This document shows, one piece after another, positions 36,231-46,823 of a stretch of DNA of 64,000 nt (position 1 is its first letter; every line of letters begins with the position of its first letter). Below the pieces are notes generated by a model that worked only from the letters and a program-made list of their open reading frames with translations, was not told the origin of the DNA and made no database searches. Origin of the DNA: Arabidopsis thaliana. Its lineage: Eukaryota > Streptophyta > Magnoliopsida > Brassicales > Brassicaceae. The position numbers were made by a program, and so were the translations under genes. The stretch lies in contig NC_003070.9 in assembly GCF_000001735.4 (NCBI RefSeq), forward strand, positions 18,089,971 to 18,153,970, read 5' to 3'.

Positions 36231-36298
36231 GTTGAACTAGAAGTCCAAGTTCAGCCTCATAAAAAAAAGTTGAACTAGAAGTCCATTGTCCCCAAAAA
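36231..36298. repeat. Two direct copies of a 17-bp unit, with an inverted partial copy at 37098-37147
   Basis: GTTGAACTAGAAGTCCA occurs at 36231-36247 and again at 36269-36285. The complement of the same material, extending through GAGGCTGAAC and the TTTTTGGGGACAATG side, recurs at about 37098-37147. The segment is therefore present in opposite orientations about 0.85 kb apart, bracketing the Helitron-like terminus. Confidence 0.75.
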
Positions 36299-36357
36299 GT
36301 TAAAAAGTTGAACCGATAGCATCAAATAATTTTAAGTTTAAGATGTAGTTAATAATC

Positions 36358-36405
36358 GTATGCAATGCCATAGAACTCATGATTCATATCTATGGCATTG
36401 CATAC
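36358..36405. repeat. Perfect 17-bp inverted repeat with 14-nt loop
   Basis: GTATGCAATGCCATAGA (36358-36374) is followed after 14 nt by its exact complement TCTATGGCATTGCATAC (36389-36405). The stem does not extend beyond these bases. No element ends or gene are associated with it. Confidence 0.9.
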
Positions 36406-36960
36406 TTATTTATTTCTATCTCATGTAATTTTACACAACCGTTAATTTATAATCTCTGATTCATTTTGTAAAAAGTATTGATGGTGTGGGCTCTATTTGA
36501 CCTATATTAAAAAAGGTCATAGAGGGCCAATCATCTTAATCAATTGAGCCCATGTTCCACACATTAAGAAAAGCCTGAAGTGACATGAAAAGAAACGTCA
36601 AATGCGTGAATTATACTGTCTTTTCTTGGAACCAAATTTATCCTTTTAATAAAGGAAATACGAATTGAAATTTTGTCTAATTTGGCTTCAATTTTGATTT
36701 CAATTTTAGATTTTGTTCTTTGTTATTCAAAATCATTAAGGGTAATTTGGTCTTAACAATCTTCTAAACTTTATATGATCCGATTCAATCTAAACCGTTC
36801 AATAAAATTAATTCCCTTCAATCTAAACCGTTTAACAAAAATAAGTAAATAACAACTAAAAAAAATTTAAACACATTCCTCTTATCACTAAATAACAACA
36901 AAAAAACTTCCAAATATTATTTAGTTATGTTTGATTAAAAAATTTATATTTATAAACCTA

Positions 36961-36993
36961 TTGCTCGCGGTAAACCGTGGGTGAAATCCTAGT
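36961..36993 (+). mobile_element. Helitron-type 3' terminus
   Basis: A short GC-rich hairpin (CGCGGTAAACCGTG) at about 36966-36979 is followed nine bases later by CTAGT at 36989-36993, matching the Helitron 3' rule of a hairpin upstream of CTRRT. The element would extend to lower coordinates, but I cannot place its 5' TC end. No helicase coding is visible, so it would be a non-autonomous copy. Confidence 0.55.
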
Positions 36994-38715
36994 ATATAGT
37001 TATTACCGATAGCAAATACAGTACTTATCAAAACCAAAAGCTTTTTTTCTTTAGTTTATATATACCCTAATGGTGAATTTTTAGGTCCTTCTAAATGGAG
37101 GCTGAACCTGGACTTCTAGTTCAATTTTTCTTTTTTTTTGGGGACAATGTTCTCCAAAAAGATATTTCTTTATTAAGTTCTGTCTTGGTCCACAAAGAGT
37201 AGGAACTTCGGCTCTGAACTTCGCAGTAAAAACTAACACTAGATCTGATATAAACAGATATATATGTAAACGAACTTCATATATGATGACGGATTCCATA
37301 GATCTCATGTATTCATAATATATATAGTTTAATAAATTGGCTAGTGAACAAACACCATCTCTTTTGTTGACATTTGGAAGTGGGATTAGGTCCATATTTT
37401 TTGGGGATAATTGTTTTTGTTGCAGATTAATTGTCAATACCAACTATACGATTTCAGGAAAAAAAAAACCAACTATACGATTTTTGAATCAATTCGATAA
37501 AGTGTCTTATTTTCTTCTTCTGTTTGTAATATGCAAGTTAATGTATATATAGACTTTTGTGATTAAGTAAGAACATTGACAAGTAATATCAGAAAAGTAA
37601 ATTTTCATGGAATAAGCTAATTTTCAATTTCACAATAATATATATATATATATATATTTAAAAATGAGCTTTTATATAGAAAATGTCTTGTGTGTGTGTT
37701 TTTTCTTTATTCGAATACGCTAAAGTTAACTAAACATGTGAATCAGGATAGTCCTGTCTGACCCGTAGAACTTCTGAACCTATAGTTTAAAGTCCGGTCC
37801 AACTCTAACATGACCACAAGGTTTTCCGAGGTTTTAAGGCTTTTTCGAGAAAAAAACTTATAATTTATAATATCGCTTGAAAAAATAATTTGTATAGAAT
37901 GAGTCAATCAAAATCTAAATAAATACAAAAGCCAATTGATTTAAACAAAAAATTTCAAATCAAATAAATAATTTAAATAAATTGTTTAAACTCATACCAA
38001 ATAAAATATAAAAGCAGAAGACTTCAACTTGGGAGTAGAGCCAAGATTTGTTTCTTAGGTTTATAATAAGACACAGTTACATAACTAGATTTAGAGTTTT
38101 CAACTCTATTGCAAAAAATAAAAATAAGCAATTCTCTCAATTAAACGAAAATATTAACAAAAAAAATTAAAGGTTATTCGGACCGCTTCGAATCCCGTCA
38201 GATTAAGCCCCAAAAATCCTTAAGTCCGAAAGGGATTAGCCTGAAAAACCTGATTTTTTTTGGACTTATATTTTTAAGGTCGAATCCGTTATTTTTTAAG
38301 AGTGGACTGGGCCGATATACAAACTTTGGTTCTAATTTACATGCCTACATTTAACCAAACAGATTAATTCAAAATAACCAATTAGCGCCACGTACCTTAT
38401 CTTATTAACATGAACAATGTACTTTTTCTCAACATAAGAGAAAAATAATTTATGTTCAGTAAACATCATAACAAGTACTGTATAGGATAATGGAGAGATC
38501 TATATCTATAAATATATACAAAATTCGGAGCTATTAATAGATATTAATGAACCCTTCAAATCAAGAAACCATCAACAATATGATGGTAACGTCAATTTAA
38601 TACACTTACACAATATTTAATCATGATATATCCATGCTCATGTATGTTGTCGTAACAAAAATATTAATCCAAAAACGCAACAAAAATCTATTGAAACAAG
38701 TCAAAAACCTTTTAG
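36994..38715. other. Spacer 3' of CLE11
   Basis: AT-rich sequence with a (TA)n run at about 37641-37660 and no supported gene. A 120-codon minus-strand frame at 37081-37443 has no recognisable domain and overlaps repeat sequence. Two blocks with higher GC (37745-37850, 38170-38320) may be degraded transposon sequence, but no ends were found. Confidence 0.45.
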
Positions 38716-39015
38716 CTAGTGATGCAAAGGGTTTGGACCGCTAGGTACCACCCGTTCCTCATCATTGTACCAGAAACCGTTTTCTTTTACAGTCAGGCTT
38801 GGACTTTGACGTTGCCGTTGAGTGCGATCTTTATTCTTGAGAAACGGAGTAAAATCAAAATTACTTGCTAGAATTCTCTTATGGCCTAAACTATTAATGC
38901 CGGATTTAAGCTTGTAAGAAGTCGTAAAAGCAAAAGAAATGAGAAGGAAAACAAACAACGCAGAGAGTAGAGAGATGTGGAAGAGGAAACTACACGGCTT
39001 AGGTTGTTTCGTCAT
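38716..39015 (-). CDS. CLE11: CLE peptide precursor CLE11
   Basis: A single-exon frame of 99 aa. An N-terminal hydrophobic secretion signal (about residues 10-32, FLFHISLLSALFVFLLISF) is followed by a variable basic middle and the dodecapeptide RVVPSGPNPLHH at the very C-terminus. This is the CLE signature, with prolines at positions 4 and 7 where hydroxylation and arabinosylation occur in the family. The mature secreted peptide is perceived by CLAVATA1-type receptor kinases. The dodecapeptide sequence is the one I recall for CLE11. A (GA)12 run at 39075-39098 lies about 60 bp upstream, in the probable leader. Confidence 0.95.
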   Translation of the reverse strand: MTKQPKPCSFLFHISLLSALFVFLLISFAFTTSYKLKSGINSLGHKRILASNFDFTPFLKNKDRTQRQRQSPSLTVKENGFWYNDEERVVPSGPNPLHH

Positions 39016-40415
39016 GGCCTTGTAGCTAGAGAAGAGTTTGATGAAGGTGAAGAAGCAAGAGAGGTCATGGAGCCAGAGAGAGAGAGAGAGAGAGAGAGCA
39101 AGAAAGAGATAAAGAGAAATGATTAGAGAAAAAAGGTTTGAGATTTTATGATTAAAAAGGTGTTTCTTTTTTGTTAATCTCGAAGAAATTACAGCTTGAG
39201 CGGAGTTTTATATAAGTGGGAATAATTAATAAAGTACATAGTAGTTTAATGAAAATTTCAAATTATGATATAGAGTAATACGTACTAATTTCATATTTGG
39301 CACATATGTATGGGGTTTGAGTATTGGATTTGTGAAAAAGGTATGAAAATGAGGGAAAGAAGAGAGTAAAAAAGGTTACTTTACGTTCAAGGAAGAATGG
39401 AGGTGGAGTGGTACCATTTTTAAAAAAAAAAGCCAAATAGTCAAAGTTTTGAATGTATTTGGTATGACCTACTGTTATTGGAGGTTGGGCACATTTTTTA
39501 ACCTTACATCTTCAATTTATACTATACTTATTTGTTACATAAAATAAAGATTGTTTCGATATACGGGTTCGAAATAAGCCGAGAAATGCTCAAAATTAGT
39601 TTTTGTGCTACTTAGTAAATAGGACAAATTAGATTCGAATTAACTGAGCTGTCTAAATAAAGTTTGAGTAGTCCGACGTTTTGATATCGTCGCCATAATG
39701 CACGGTGGTAGTTGACTTGATGATGACTCTGATATTCCTTCTTTTTTTCCTTTCTTTTTGTTAGTTAATGACTTTGATATTCGGTTTATATTATTTAAGA
39801 TTTCATTTCATCAAATATTAATTGAATGATGTTTAAGAAATTAGAGAGTTAAATATCTATTGCATATATGTCAGTAGAATACTACTTGTTTTATTTTCTT
39901 TGTCCTTTTTTGGTTGTTGGCAAAAATGGTTTTTCTTTGTTCGTTTGTAATAATCTCAATAGTAACAATATATATACTAGTAATTATCAAATCCATATAG
40001 TGATATACGCGAAGCAAATGAATCAGCGGTAGATGAAATCTCTCGTTTGAATATTTGATATTTGACTAAGATTGCGGGGATACATATAGTACGCATGCAT
40101 GGATGTGAAAAACACGCAAATGTCGCGTTGCACCGGACATTTTCTTAAATTGCACTCTAACATTCTCATATCCTAAACTTTAGGCCTTATTTTCTTATTA
40201 GAGTATGTATTTACAATATTTACTTGATTATTCTCATAATTGACATATTGAAATTTGAAGCCCACAAAAAACAAAGCTTCTATAGTTCTTCTTCCGTACA
40301 TTACGTTAATTTGATTCATTCCCAGCTGTAACACAATGATATATATTCGGAACTATATAGTATAATCATCCGTACAATATTGGATTATAATTTAACACAT
40401 ACTGTCTATGGGCCT
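39016..40415. other. CLE11 upstream region and spacer
   Basis: The CLE11 promoter lies here, read leftward; TATATAAAAC on the minus strand at about 39206-39215 is a possible TATA box. The (AG)12 microsatellite is at 39075-39098. No other gene is seen. Confidence 0.5.
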
Positions 40416-40423
40416 ATAAAGGC

Positions 40424-41094
40424 GGATAGGCCTGGACACGAAGCAAATATCCGGAAAAATTGTGATATTTGTTATTTGATTCGTTTTAATCGAATACTTG
40501 ATTTTATGATTTGCTTTGATTCGAAACTTTCCGGATATCCGGAATTTTGAATATCCGAATTTTTTTGTGATATTTGCGGATATCTACTTTGATACGTATA
40601 AATATTAAAAAAATATGTAAACTATATAAGCATATCAGATATTCAAAATTTTTATTTAACATACTTTCAAAATAAGTTATAAATACCAAATATAACCTTT
40701 GTTGTTATTACCGGTCAACAAAAATGTTATCAAACTAATTCCAAAAACTAAAATCCGATAGTTTAATTTTGATGTCATTGATCAAAACACAACATAAAAA
40801 AAATGATAAAACAAACATCTTAACATAAAAACATAAGGTAGCAACAATACACAAACTATTTATGATATCTACATATAGATATAACTATATATTCTAATAT
40901 ATATCAAAAGATACGGATCAAAGCGGATATTCGATTTTAAAAAAGACAATATTTGCTATTTGATTCGGTTTTTACGAATACTACATTTTCATATTTGCTT
41001 TGGTCCAAAATCTTACGGATATTCGGATTTTTTGAATCAAATCAAATCGAATACCGAATCGAAGCGGATCGAACGAATATTTTACCCAGCCCCA
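40424..41094. mobile_element. hAT-like MITE, 671 bp
   Basis: The segment is flanked by a perfect 8-bp direct repeat ATAAAGGC (40416-40423 and 41095-41102), the hAT target-site length. Its ends are related in inverted orientation: TAGGCCTGGACACGA near the left end and TGGGGCTGGGTAAAA as the complement of the right end. Both flanks are rich in CGGATATCCG/CGGATATTCG phrases and in a longer degenerate repeat (TTTGCTWTGRTYCRAAA). No transposase frame exists, so it is a non-autonomous element. Confidence 0.65.
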
Positions 41095-41598
41095 ATAAAG
41101 GCTATAACACACCTTGAGAAAGTTCAAATTCCTCAAGACATAGAAAGTAGCTAAAATATTCAAGAAACGTCTCCAACAAAAGCCCAAATATTAACAACTG
41201 GAAATATAAAAGGTTGTCTACAAAAAGCTAGCCAGCAATTTTTCAATGAATTAAGTACCCGTTAAGTTGATTTTTTCACATATTTTGATTCATTTACACT
41301 TTTTTGTTGTTGTCTTATAGAAAGTAAAGTATCCGATTCATTTAGACTTTTAAGTGTCCATATATATATGGTGTGAGATCTCACAATTCAAAAAAAACTT
41401 ATTATTGAAGTGAAAGATGGTAAGAACTTTAACAAAAAAAAAAAGAAAAAAAAAAAAAGATCGTACCTTAGTGACTTGGGTGGGGTGACATACGCAGGGA
41501 AGCCTAACAGTCAAGCTCCTTATCGCGAAAGGCCCATTACCTTCCAAAGACAAATTCTGGATCAGATGACCATTATATATACGAGCTTATTTGGAAGA

Positions 41599-41732
41599 AA
41601 ATCTTCATTCAACAACCCATCTATTAATTTCCACCTATTATTTAAAAGAGAGATGAGAAATGACGTAAAAAAAAAAAAAAAAACGTTTTTCTAGCTCTAG
41701 AAATTTATAGATGGGTTGTTGAATGAAGATTT
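41599..41732. repeat. Near-perfect 32-bp inverted repeat with 70-nt spacer
   Basis: 41599-41630 and 41701-41732 are complementary at 31 of 32 positions (core TTCATTCAACAACCCATCTA). The spacer contains a long A run. A transcript through it would fold into a hairpin of about 134 nt. It could be a MITE remnant or a small-RNA precursor; no coding frame overlaps it convincingly. Confidence 0.85.
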
Positions 41733-42506
41733 ATCATTTTATGTATTCGATACTATGTTAAATAAATTTCTTTAATCGAGTTTGTTTTCATGCATGTTCT
41801 ATTAACAAGTATGTAGATCTTGGAAAAAGAAAATATTTTGATCTTGATAAAATTCTTTTTCAAATCTCGATTAGTTTATTGTTTTTCCGAATTTTGCATT
41901 TATACTATTTATGTGATGTTCGTTTGTTAGTCGTTGGCGACCGCGACCAAATGTTGTTCGTATGGAAGTCGCTGGATATAGCGACCTGCGATTATAATTT
42001 TTGGTCGCTATTTATCTTTACGACTGATTATAAAACGCGATGTCTGAATTCAGTAAACTCGGCGACGGTATTGTTTTACATTCTTTTACATTTTAAAACT
42101 CTATTATTTACATTCTCTATTAATTATAATGATGCTCACTAATATAAAGTTTTAAAATGTGATCAATTGTTTCAAACTGCATTTGTCTTAACAAAATTCA
42201 AAAAAAAAATATAAATTTTTTGAAATAAATGTTTTATAAATATCAAAAGGTAAAGCTACACTAATCTTTTGCATTGTATTCGAGTAATATAAATCGAAAT
42301 GACCAAAGTCTCTAAAGAATGAATAAGGATCAAATTTCAAAGAAAAGTGAAGAGTAATCGTCAACTACAAGAATCTTATCCTATGCGTACTCTTTCCTTA
42401 TGAGTGACACAATAGAAAACAAACCCAACTGATTGATCCTTGTGAATAAGATAAAGTCCCAATCAACCTCTTACTTATCCTGCGCATATGCACTGTCCTC
42501 TATACT
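41733..42506. other. Spacer upstream of the MYB gene
   Basis: AT-rich sequence without a supported gene. An 87-codon frame at 41879-42142 has no domain or splice context. Confidence 0.45.
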
Positions 42507-42574
42507 ATCATGCGCATATACAAATGTCCATTCTTATCATGCGCATATACAAATGTCCATTCTTATCATGCGCA
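42507..42574 (+). repeat. 29-bp tandem repeat upstream of the MYB gene
   Basis: Two perfect copies of a 29-bp unit (starting ATCATGCGCATATACAAATG) at 42507-42535 and 42536-42564, plus a 10-bp partial third copy. It lies 170-237 bp before the MYB start codon, in the promoter or leader. The ATG in the first copy opens a 74-codon frame that ends at 42734, nine bases before the MYB ATG. Confidence 0.92.
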
Positions 42575-42743
42575 CCTCAACTTAATACCAAACAAAAAAA
42601 AAAGTTTCACAAAACTCCAAAAGGTAAAGAATCTGACCCATTCACATATGCGTTTCAAAAACACTATCATGTCCACCACACGATTAAACCAAAGAGAAGA
42701 GAGAGAGAGAGAGAAACAGAGAAGAAAAGATTGAAGCAATCGA

Positions 42744-43808
42744 ATGGAGAGTGTGGTGGCAACATGGAGCAGAGAAGAAGAGAAAGCATTCGAGAACGCA
42801 ATTGCGTTGCATTGTGTAGAGGAAGAGATAACAGAGGATCAATGGAACAAAATGTCGTCAATGGTACCAAGCAAAGCCTTAGAAGAAGTAAAGAAACATT
42901 ACCAAATCCTTTTAGAAGATGTCAAAGCAATCGAGAATGGTCAAGTTCCTTTACCTCGTTATCATCACCGCAAAGGTCTCATCGTAGATGAAGCAGCAGC
43001 AGCAGCTACTTCTCCTGCCAACAGAGACTCTCATTCCTCTGGATCATCTGAGAAGAAACCAAATCCTGGCACCTCCGGGATAAGTAGCTCCAATGGAGGA
43101 AGAAGTGGTGGCTCGAGAGCTGAGCAAGAGAGAAGAAAAGGGATTCCATGGACTGAAGAAGAGCATCGGTTTCTTCTTCTTCTCCTTCATCTCCATCATC
43201 TATCCATTGATATTATTTAGACTTAAAAGAGTGAAAAAAGATTTGGAAGATTCTTTACCTTTATTGAATACTCTGTTTTGTTTGGAAGGTTGTTTCTTTT
43301 GGGTTTGGACAAGTTTGGGAAAGGAGATTGGAGAAGCATTTCAAGGAACTTTGTGATCTCAAGAACTCCAACACAAGTTGCAAGTCATGCTCAAAAATAC
43401 TTCATCAGGCTTAACTCGATGAACCGAGATAGAAGGCGGTCTAGCATTCACGACATCACCACTGTGAACAATCAAGCTCCTGCGGTTACAGGAGGAGGAC
43501 AACAACCGCAAGTGGTTAAACATAGACCAGCTCAGCCACAACCACAGCCACAACCGCAACCACAACAACATCATCCCCCAACAATGGCTGGATTAGGGAT
43601 GTATGGTGGTGCGCCAGTGGGACAACCGATCATCGCACCACCTGATCATATGGGTTCAGCTGTTGGAACACCTGTGATGCTTCCACCTCCAATGGGAACT
43701 CATCATCATCACCATCACCATCATCTTGGAGTTGCTCCTTATGCTGTACCGGCTTATCCGGTACCGCCATTACCGCAGCAACATCCAGCTCCGTCGACAA
43801 TGCACTGA
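42744..43808 (+). CDS. MYBS1: SHAQKYF-class MYB-related transcription factor
   Basis: Two exons (42744-43168, 43289-43808) give 314 aa. An N-terminal SANT/MYB-like domain ([17 protein letters not shown] …) is followed by a Ser/Gly-rich linker. The second MYB repeat begins [20 protein letters not shown] and ends in the family mark SHAQKYF; the intron falls inside this repeat. The C-terminus is Gln/Pro-rich, with a QPQPQPQP run and eight consecutive histidines. Such proteins (DIVARICATA/MYBS type) bind I-box or TATCCA elements as nuclear regulators. I recall this one as MYBS1, involved in sugar and ABA responses, but the symbol is from memory. If the leader includes the upstream 74-codon frame, translation could be dampened. 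Confidence 0.9.
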
Positions 43809-44515
43809 CTGAAAACAATACAGTTGGTATTAAAACTGACATATATTGTACTGAAAACTTGTGTACATTCTCAAATCGAATAGCGAAACTGCGGCAAATA
43901 ATAATGTACAGCAGAGGAATCTGTTTTTCCATTTCAAATCTATGATTTTCTTCTCAATATATTTCTTGAAACAAAGGCCTATAGGAGGATTTCATATTCA
44001 GACAGTAGAGAGAAAGTTGAATAGAAGTATACATAGATACAACAAACAAAACATATTAAAGAGTCATAGACCAAGTGTTGACTAGAAAATTTCACCAAAA
44101 AATACTAAAAGTAGCGTAGCATGTTACTATGTAGCTGCCAAAATTGAAGTTTTATAATCTAAGAGGTGAGATAATGGGGTCTCAAGTTTATACTTATCAG
44201 AGAAGATCTCTTGTAACTGAAAATAGGCATGATGAAACCAATTGAGCAATTTGTTTGCAAAATACATAACAAAAACGTAGAAGCACAGGCCAACCTGATC
44301 TCTTATTCCAGGGAAAAAAAGTAACCAAGTCCAAAAATATGATAAGAAGAGAAGTAAAGATTCAATAATGTAAAATTCTTACAAGAGGTTAAGAATGGTA
44401 AAAACTTTTCAAGTGCCAAACTGGTGACAGACGAGAGATTCCATAGATCATCGTTGCTTCTCTACTTCCAATCTCATTTTGATGCAAAGTATTCTTATTT
44501 GCATCCAAATTGCAG
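43809..44515. other. Spacer between the MYB gene and the eIF3B fragment
   Basis: 3' region of the MYB gene and AT-rich spacer. I see no feature in it. Confidence 0.45.
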
Positions 44516-45342
44516 GAACCCTGGTTAAGAATCTTTGATGTGAGAACTGGGAGAATAATGGCTGGAGTAGATGGTCATGTTGTTGACAACTCATGGCCTA
44601 TAATTAGGTACTTTCTTGAATTTCCTTTGAATAGAATTCTTAATACATTCATTGACATAACCTCTCTTTTTTTCCTTAGATGGGCTGGGGGAAAAGATGA
44701 TAAATACTTTGCCACACTTATCAAAAACACTGTATCTGTTTATGAGACTAAGACTTTCAGACTGCTACGCAAGAAGGCGCGGCTGTGAATTTTGATGATG
44801 TTGTGGGCATGTCTTGGTCTCCTACTGAACCAATCCTTTCACTGTTGAAAGGGGATGTCAAGAACCAGCCTAAAAAGGTTGTTTTTCTGCAAATACCGGG
44901 CTATGTGGAGCTGATGCACAAGGATATTCTCAGCGTTAGCGACTGTAAGATGTACTGGCAGAGCAAAGGAAAGTATCTTGCTGTCCAAGTTACTCGACAT
45001 ACGTGCTCTCTGTTTGAGCTTTTCCGCTTCAATAAGGTACAAGGCATTACCACCGAGGCTCTTGAAGTGGATGAGAAAATCCTTGCTTTCGCGTGGGAGC
45101 CGAGCGGTCACAGGTTTGCCGTGATTCACGGAGATCAATCAAAGCCAAATGTCAGTTTCTATTCTATGGAGACACCCCAAAACCCTGGAAAAGTTTCAAA
45201 GCTAGCTACCTTTGACGACAAGGAAGCTGATGCTCTCTTCTGGTCGCCAAGAGGCAAGCACATCGTTCTCGCTGGTTTGAAAGCTGCTTCAATGGCCATC
45301 TCGAGTTTTTCGACGTGGATAAGCTTGAGATGTAGTAGGTAG
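44516..45342 (+). pseudogene. Partial, frameshifted copy of eIF3 subunit B
   Basis: The translation follows the middle beta-propeller part of plant eIF3B: IFDVRTGRIMAG, WAGGKDDKYFATLIKNTVS, SVSDCKMYWQSKGKYLA, AFAWEPSGHRFAVIHGDQ and ADALFWSPRGKHIVLAGL. It lacks the N-terminal RRM and the C-terminal third. One intron with proper borders remains (44608-44679), so it is a DNA-level duplicate rather than a processed copy. The frame shifts between WAGGKDDKY… (ending LLRKKAR) and NFDDVVGMSWSPTEP… at about 44770-44785. It shifts again at about 45283, where the other frame goes on as GFNGHLEFFDVDKLEM before a stop. The annotation at this position (At1g49015, described as DPP6-like) may treat part of it as a gene. 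I think it is a decayed fragment, possibly transcribed. Confidence 0.8.
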
Positions 45343-45620
45343 TAGGTATACAGTCATGAGCATGAGCAAGCTCTTGACAAGATATATGACCAGACGAGGA
45401 GTGACCGTAGTGTTGCGAAGTCATCTTACTGTTTGTTTTCAATAAATGCATCTCCAGTGAGACAATGAAAAAAAACAGATGCCAAAATCCCTCGTCAATG
45501 AACCAACAAGAGTATTAAGGGAAATTAACTTACTTTGAGTTGATTAAAAGTTTAAACTCAAACAACGCGTTTGGGCCTCTTACGGCCCACAATGATTTCA
45601 GCTGCTTCAAAAAAGTTGGG

Positions 45621-45627
45621 AAAAAAA
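45621..45627 (-). terminator. RNA polymerase III terminator of tRNA-Asp
   Basis: Seven T residues on the minus strand directly follow the discriminator base of the tRNA, as expected for Pol III termination. Confidence 0.85.
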
Positions 45628-45699
45628 CGCCGTTGCCGGGGATCGAACCCGGGTCACCCGCGTGACAGGCGGGAATACTTACCACTATACTACAACGAC
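45628..45699 (-). tRNA. tRNA-Asp (GTC)
   Basis: The minus strand folds as a 72-nt tRNA. The acceptor stem is GTCGTTG paired with CAACGGC (one G-T pair) plus discriminator G. The D arm lies in TAGTATAGTGGTAAGTA, the anticodon loop is CTGTCAC with GTC at 45664-45666, and the T arm carries GGTTCGATCC. The A box and B box are intact, a T7 terminator follows at once, and a CAA motif lies just upstream as in plant tRNA genes. No intron; CCA is not encoded, as is normal in eukaryotes. It should decode GAC and GAT. Confidence 0.97.
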
Positions 45700-46823
45700 T
45701 TTGATGTTCCTTGATCCTTCACTAAGGATATTCAACTTTTTAACTTCTTGCAGTTATTCATTGATGGATTTTAATAGAATTGAAATTCAACAATAATGTA
45801 CTGTTATTCATCTAATGATTCTAAATCCAGCTTTAAAATCTAGTGTTACTGGAGCTTATCTTTTTAAATCATGCTTAATAGATTTTAAAGTTTGTTGTTA
45901 TTCAATTAAGATTTTAAATAGTTTATTAAAATTCAGTGTTATTCAAAACTAAAAGACTTGTAAAATATTTGTATATTAATTTATTTGAAATGAAACACTT
46001 TTGGAGTTTCATGAGTAAATCATTAGAATCAAAATCCAAGATATACTCCAGAGATTTTGAAATCCAAGCAAACATATTCTTAAAAGCAATATGCCAATAT
46101 CAGGAAGTCAATCATCTAAACTTTAAATAATAGATTTTAACTCCATAATTGAATAACACCACCTAAATATATTAACCTTCTCAAGTCCTTAGCTTGGATC
46201 ATAACACATTGGCATAAGTCAAAAGTCTTTTAAGCAAACAAAGAAAGCCATGTGCAGCATAGACAATCATGTTTAGCATTATCAAATGGGAAGTATCATT
46301 TTCCATAGTCAATACCAATTTATGTTTTTTTCCGACTTATAGATTATAAAAGTTCCCACCACCAATAGAAGTCAACAAGGTTACGAAGTCAAATCCTTTT
46401 TGTTTTATGATACAAGTAAATAAAACTAATTTGCGGATATAACTTAAATCGCATTCAATTTTGTTGCATATAGAATGTAGGTTAGATATATTTACATTTT
46501 CGCGAGAATGATATCAATCAACTCATAGGTCCATGTTCCAAAGAACCATGATGACAGATAGAGCTAGTTTCATTTATAAGATAAACGAATCAGAATTTTA
46601 ATTCAATCGAATTTTTTAATATACGACATGGCAATGTTGTATTATAAAATAAAAATGCAAGATGTAACGAAATTTTCAAACTAGTTCAAATTGCACAGGA
46701 ATCATCAACCTTTATATAAACCAAACCTTCATTCTAAATCTTTTCCACACAAAAAAAAGAGAAGGAAAAGGTTAAAACCTTTATTTTCAAACCACCCTAA
46801 TCACTTCTCTTTGGTTTACAAAA
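45700..46823. other. Spacer upstream of the PLAC8 gene
   Basis: About 45790-46155 contains many copies of the words GTTATTCA, TGAATAAC and GATTTTAAA in both orientations, with TTGAATAACACCACC at its right side. This looks like a degraded MITE, but no matching ends or target duplication were found. Possible promoter sequence (TTTATATAAACC at about 46711-46722) lies 100 bp before the PLAC8 start. Confidence 0.45.

Noticed and set aside
36358-36405. Palindrome considered as a microRNA precursor
   Set aside because: A 17-bp stem and 14-nt loop are too short for a plant pri-miRNA foldback, and pairing does not continue outside.
37081-37443. 120-codon minus-strand frame
   Set aside because: Overlaps the inverted repeat fragment and has no recognisable domain or conserved look.
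42507-42574. Tandem repeat considered as a CRISPR-like array
   Set aside because: The copies are adjacent without spacers and the genome is a plant nucleus; it is a simple minisatellite.
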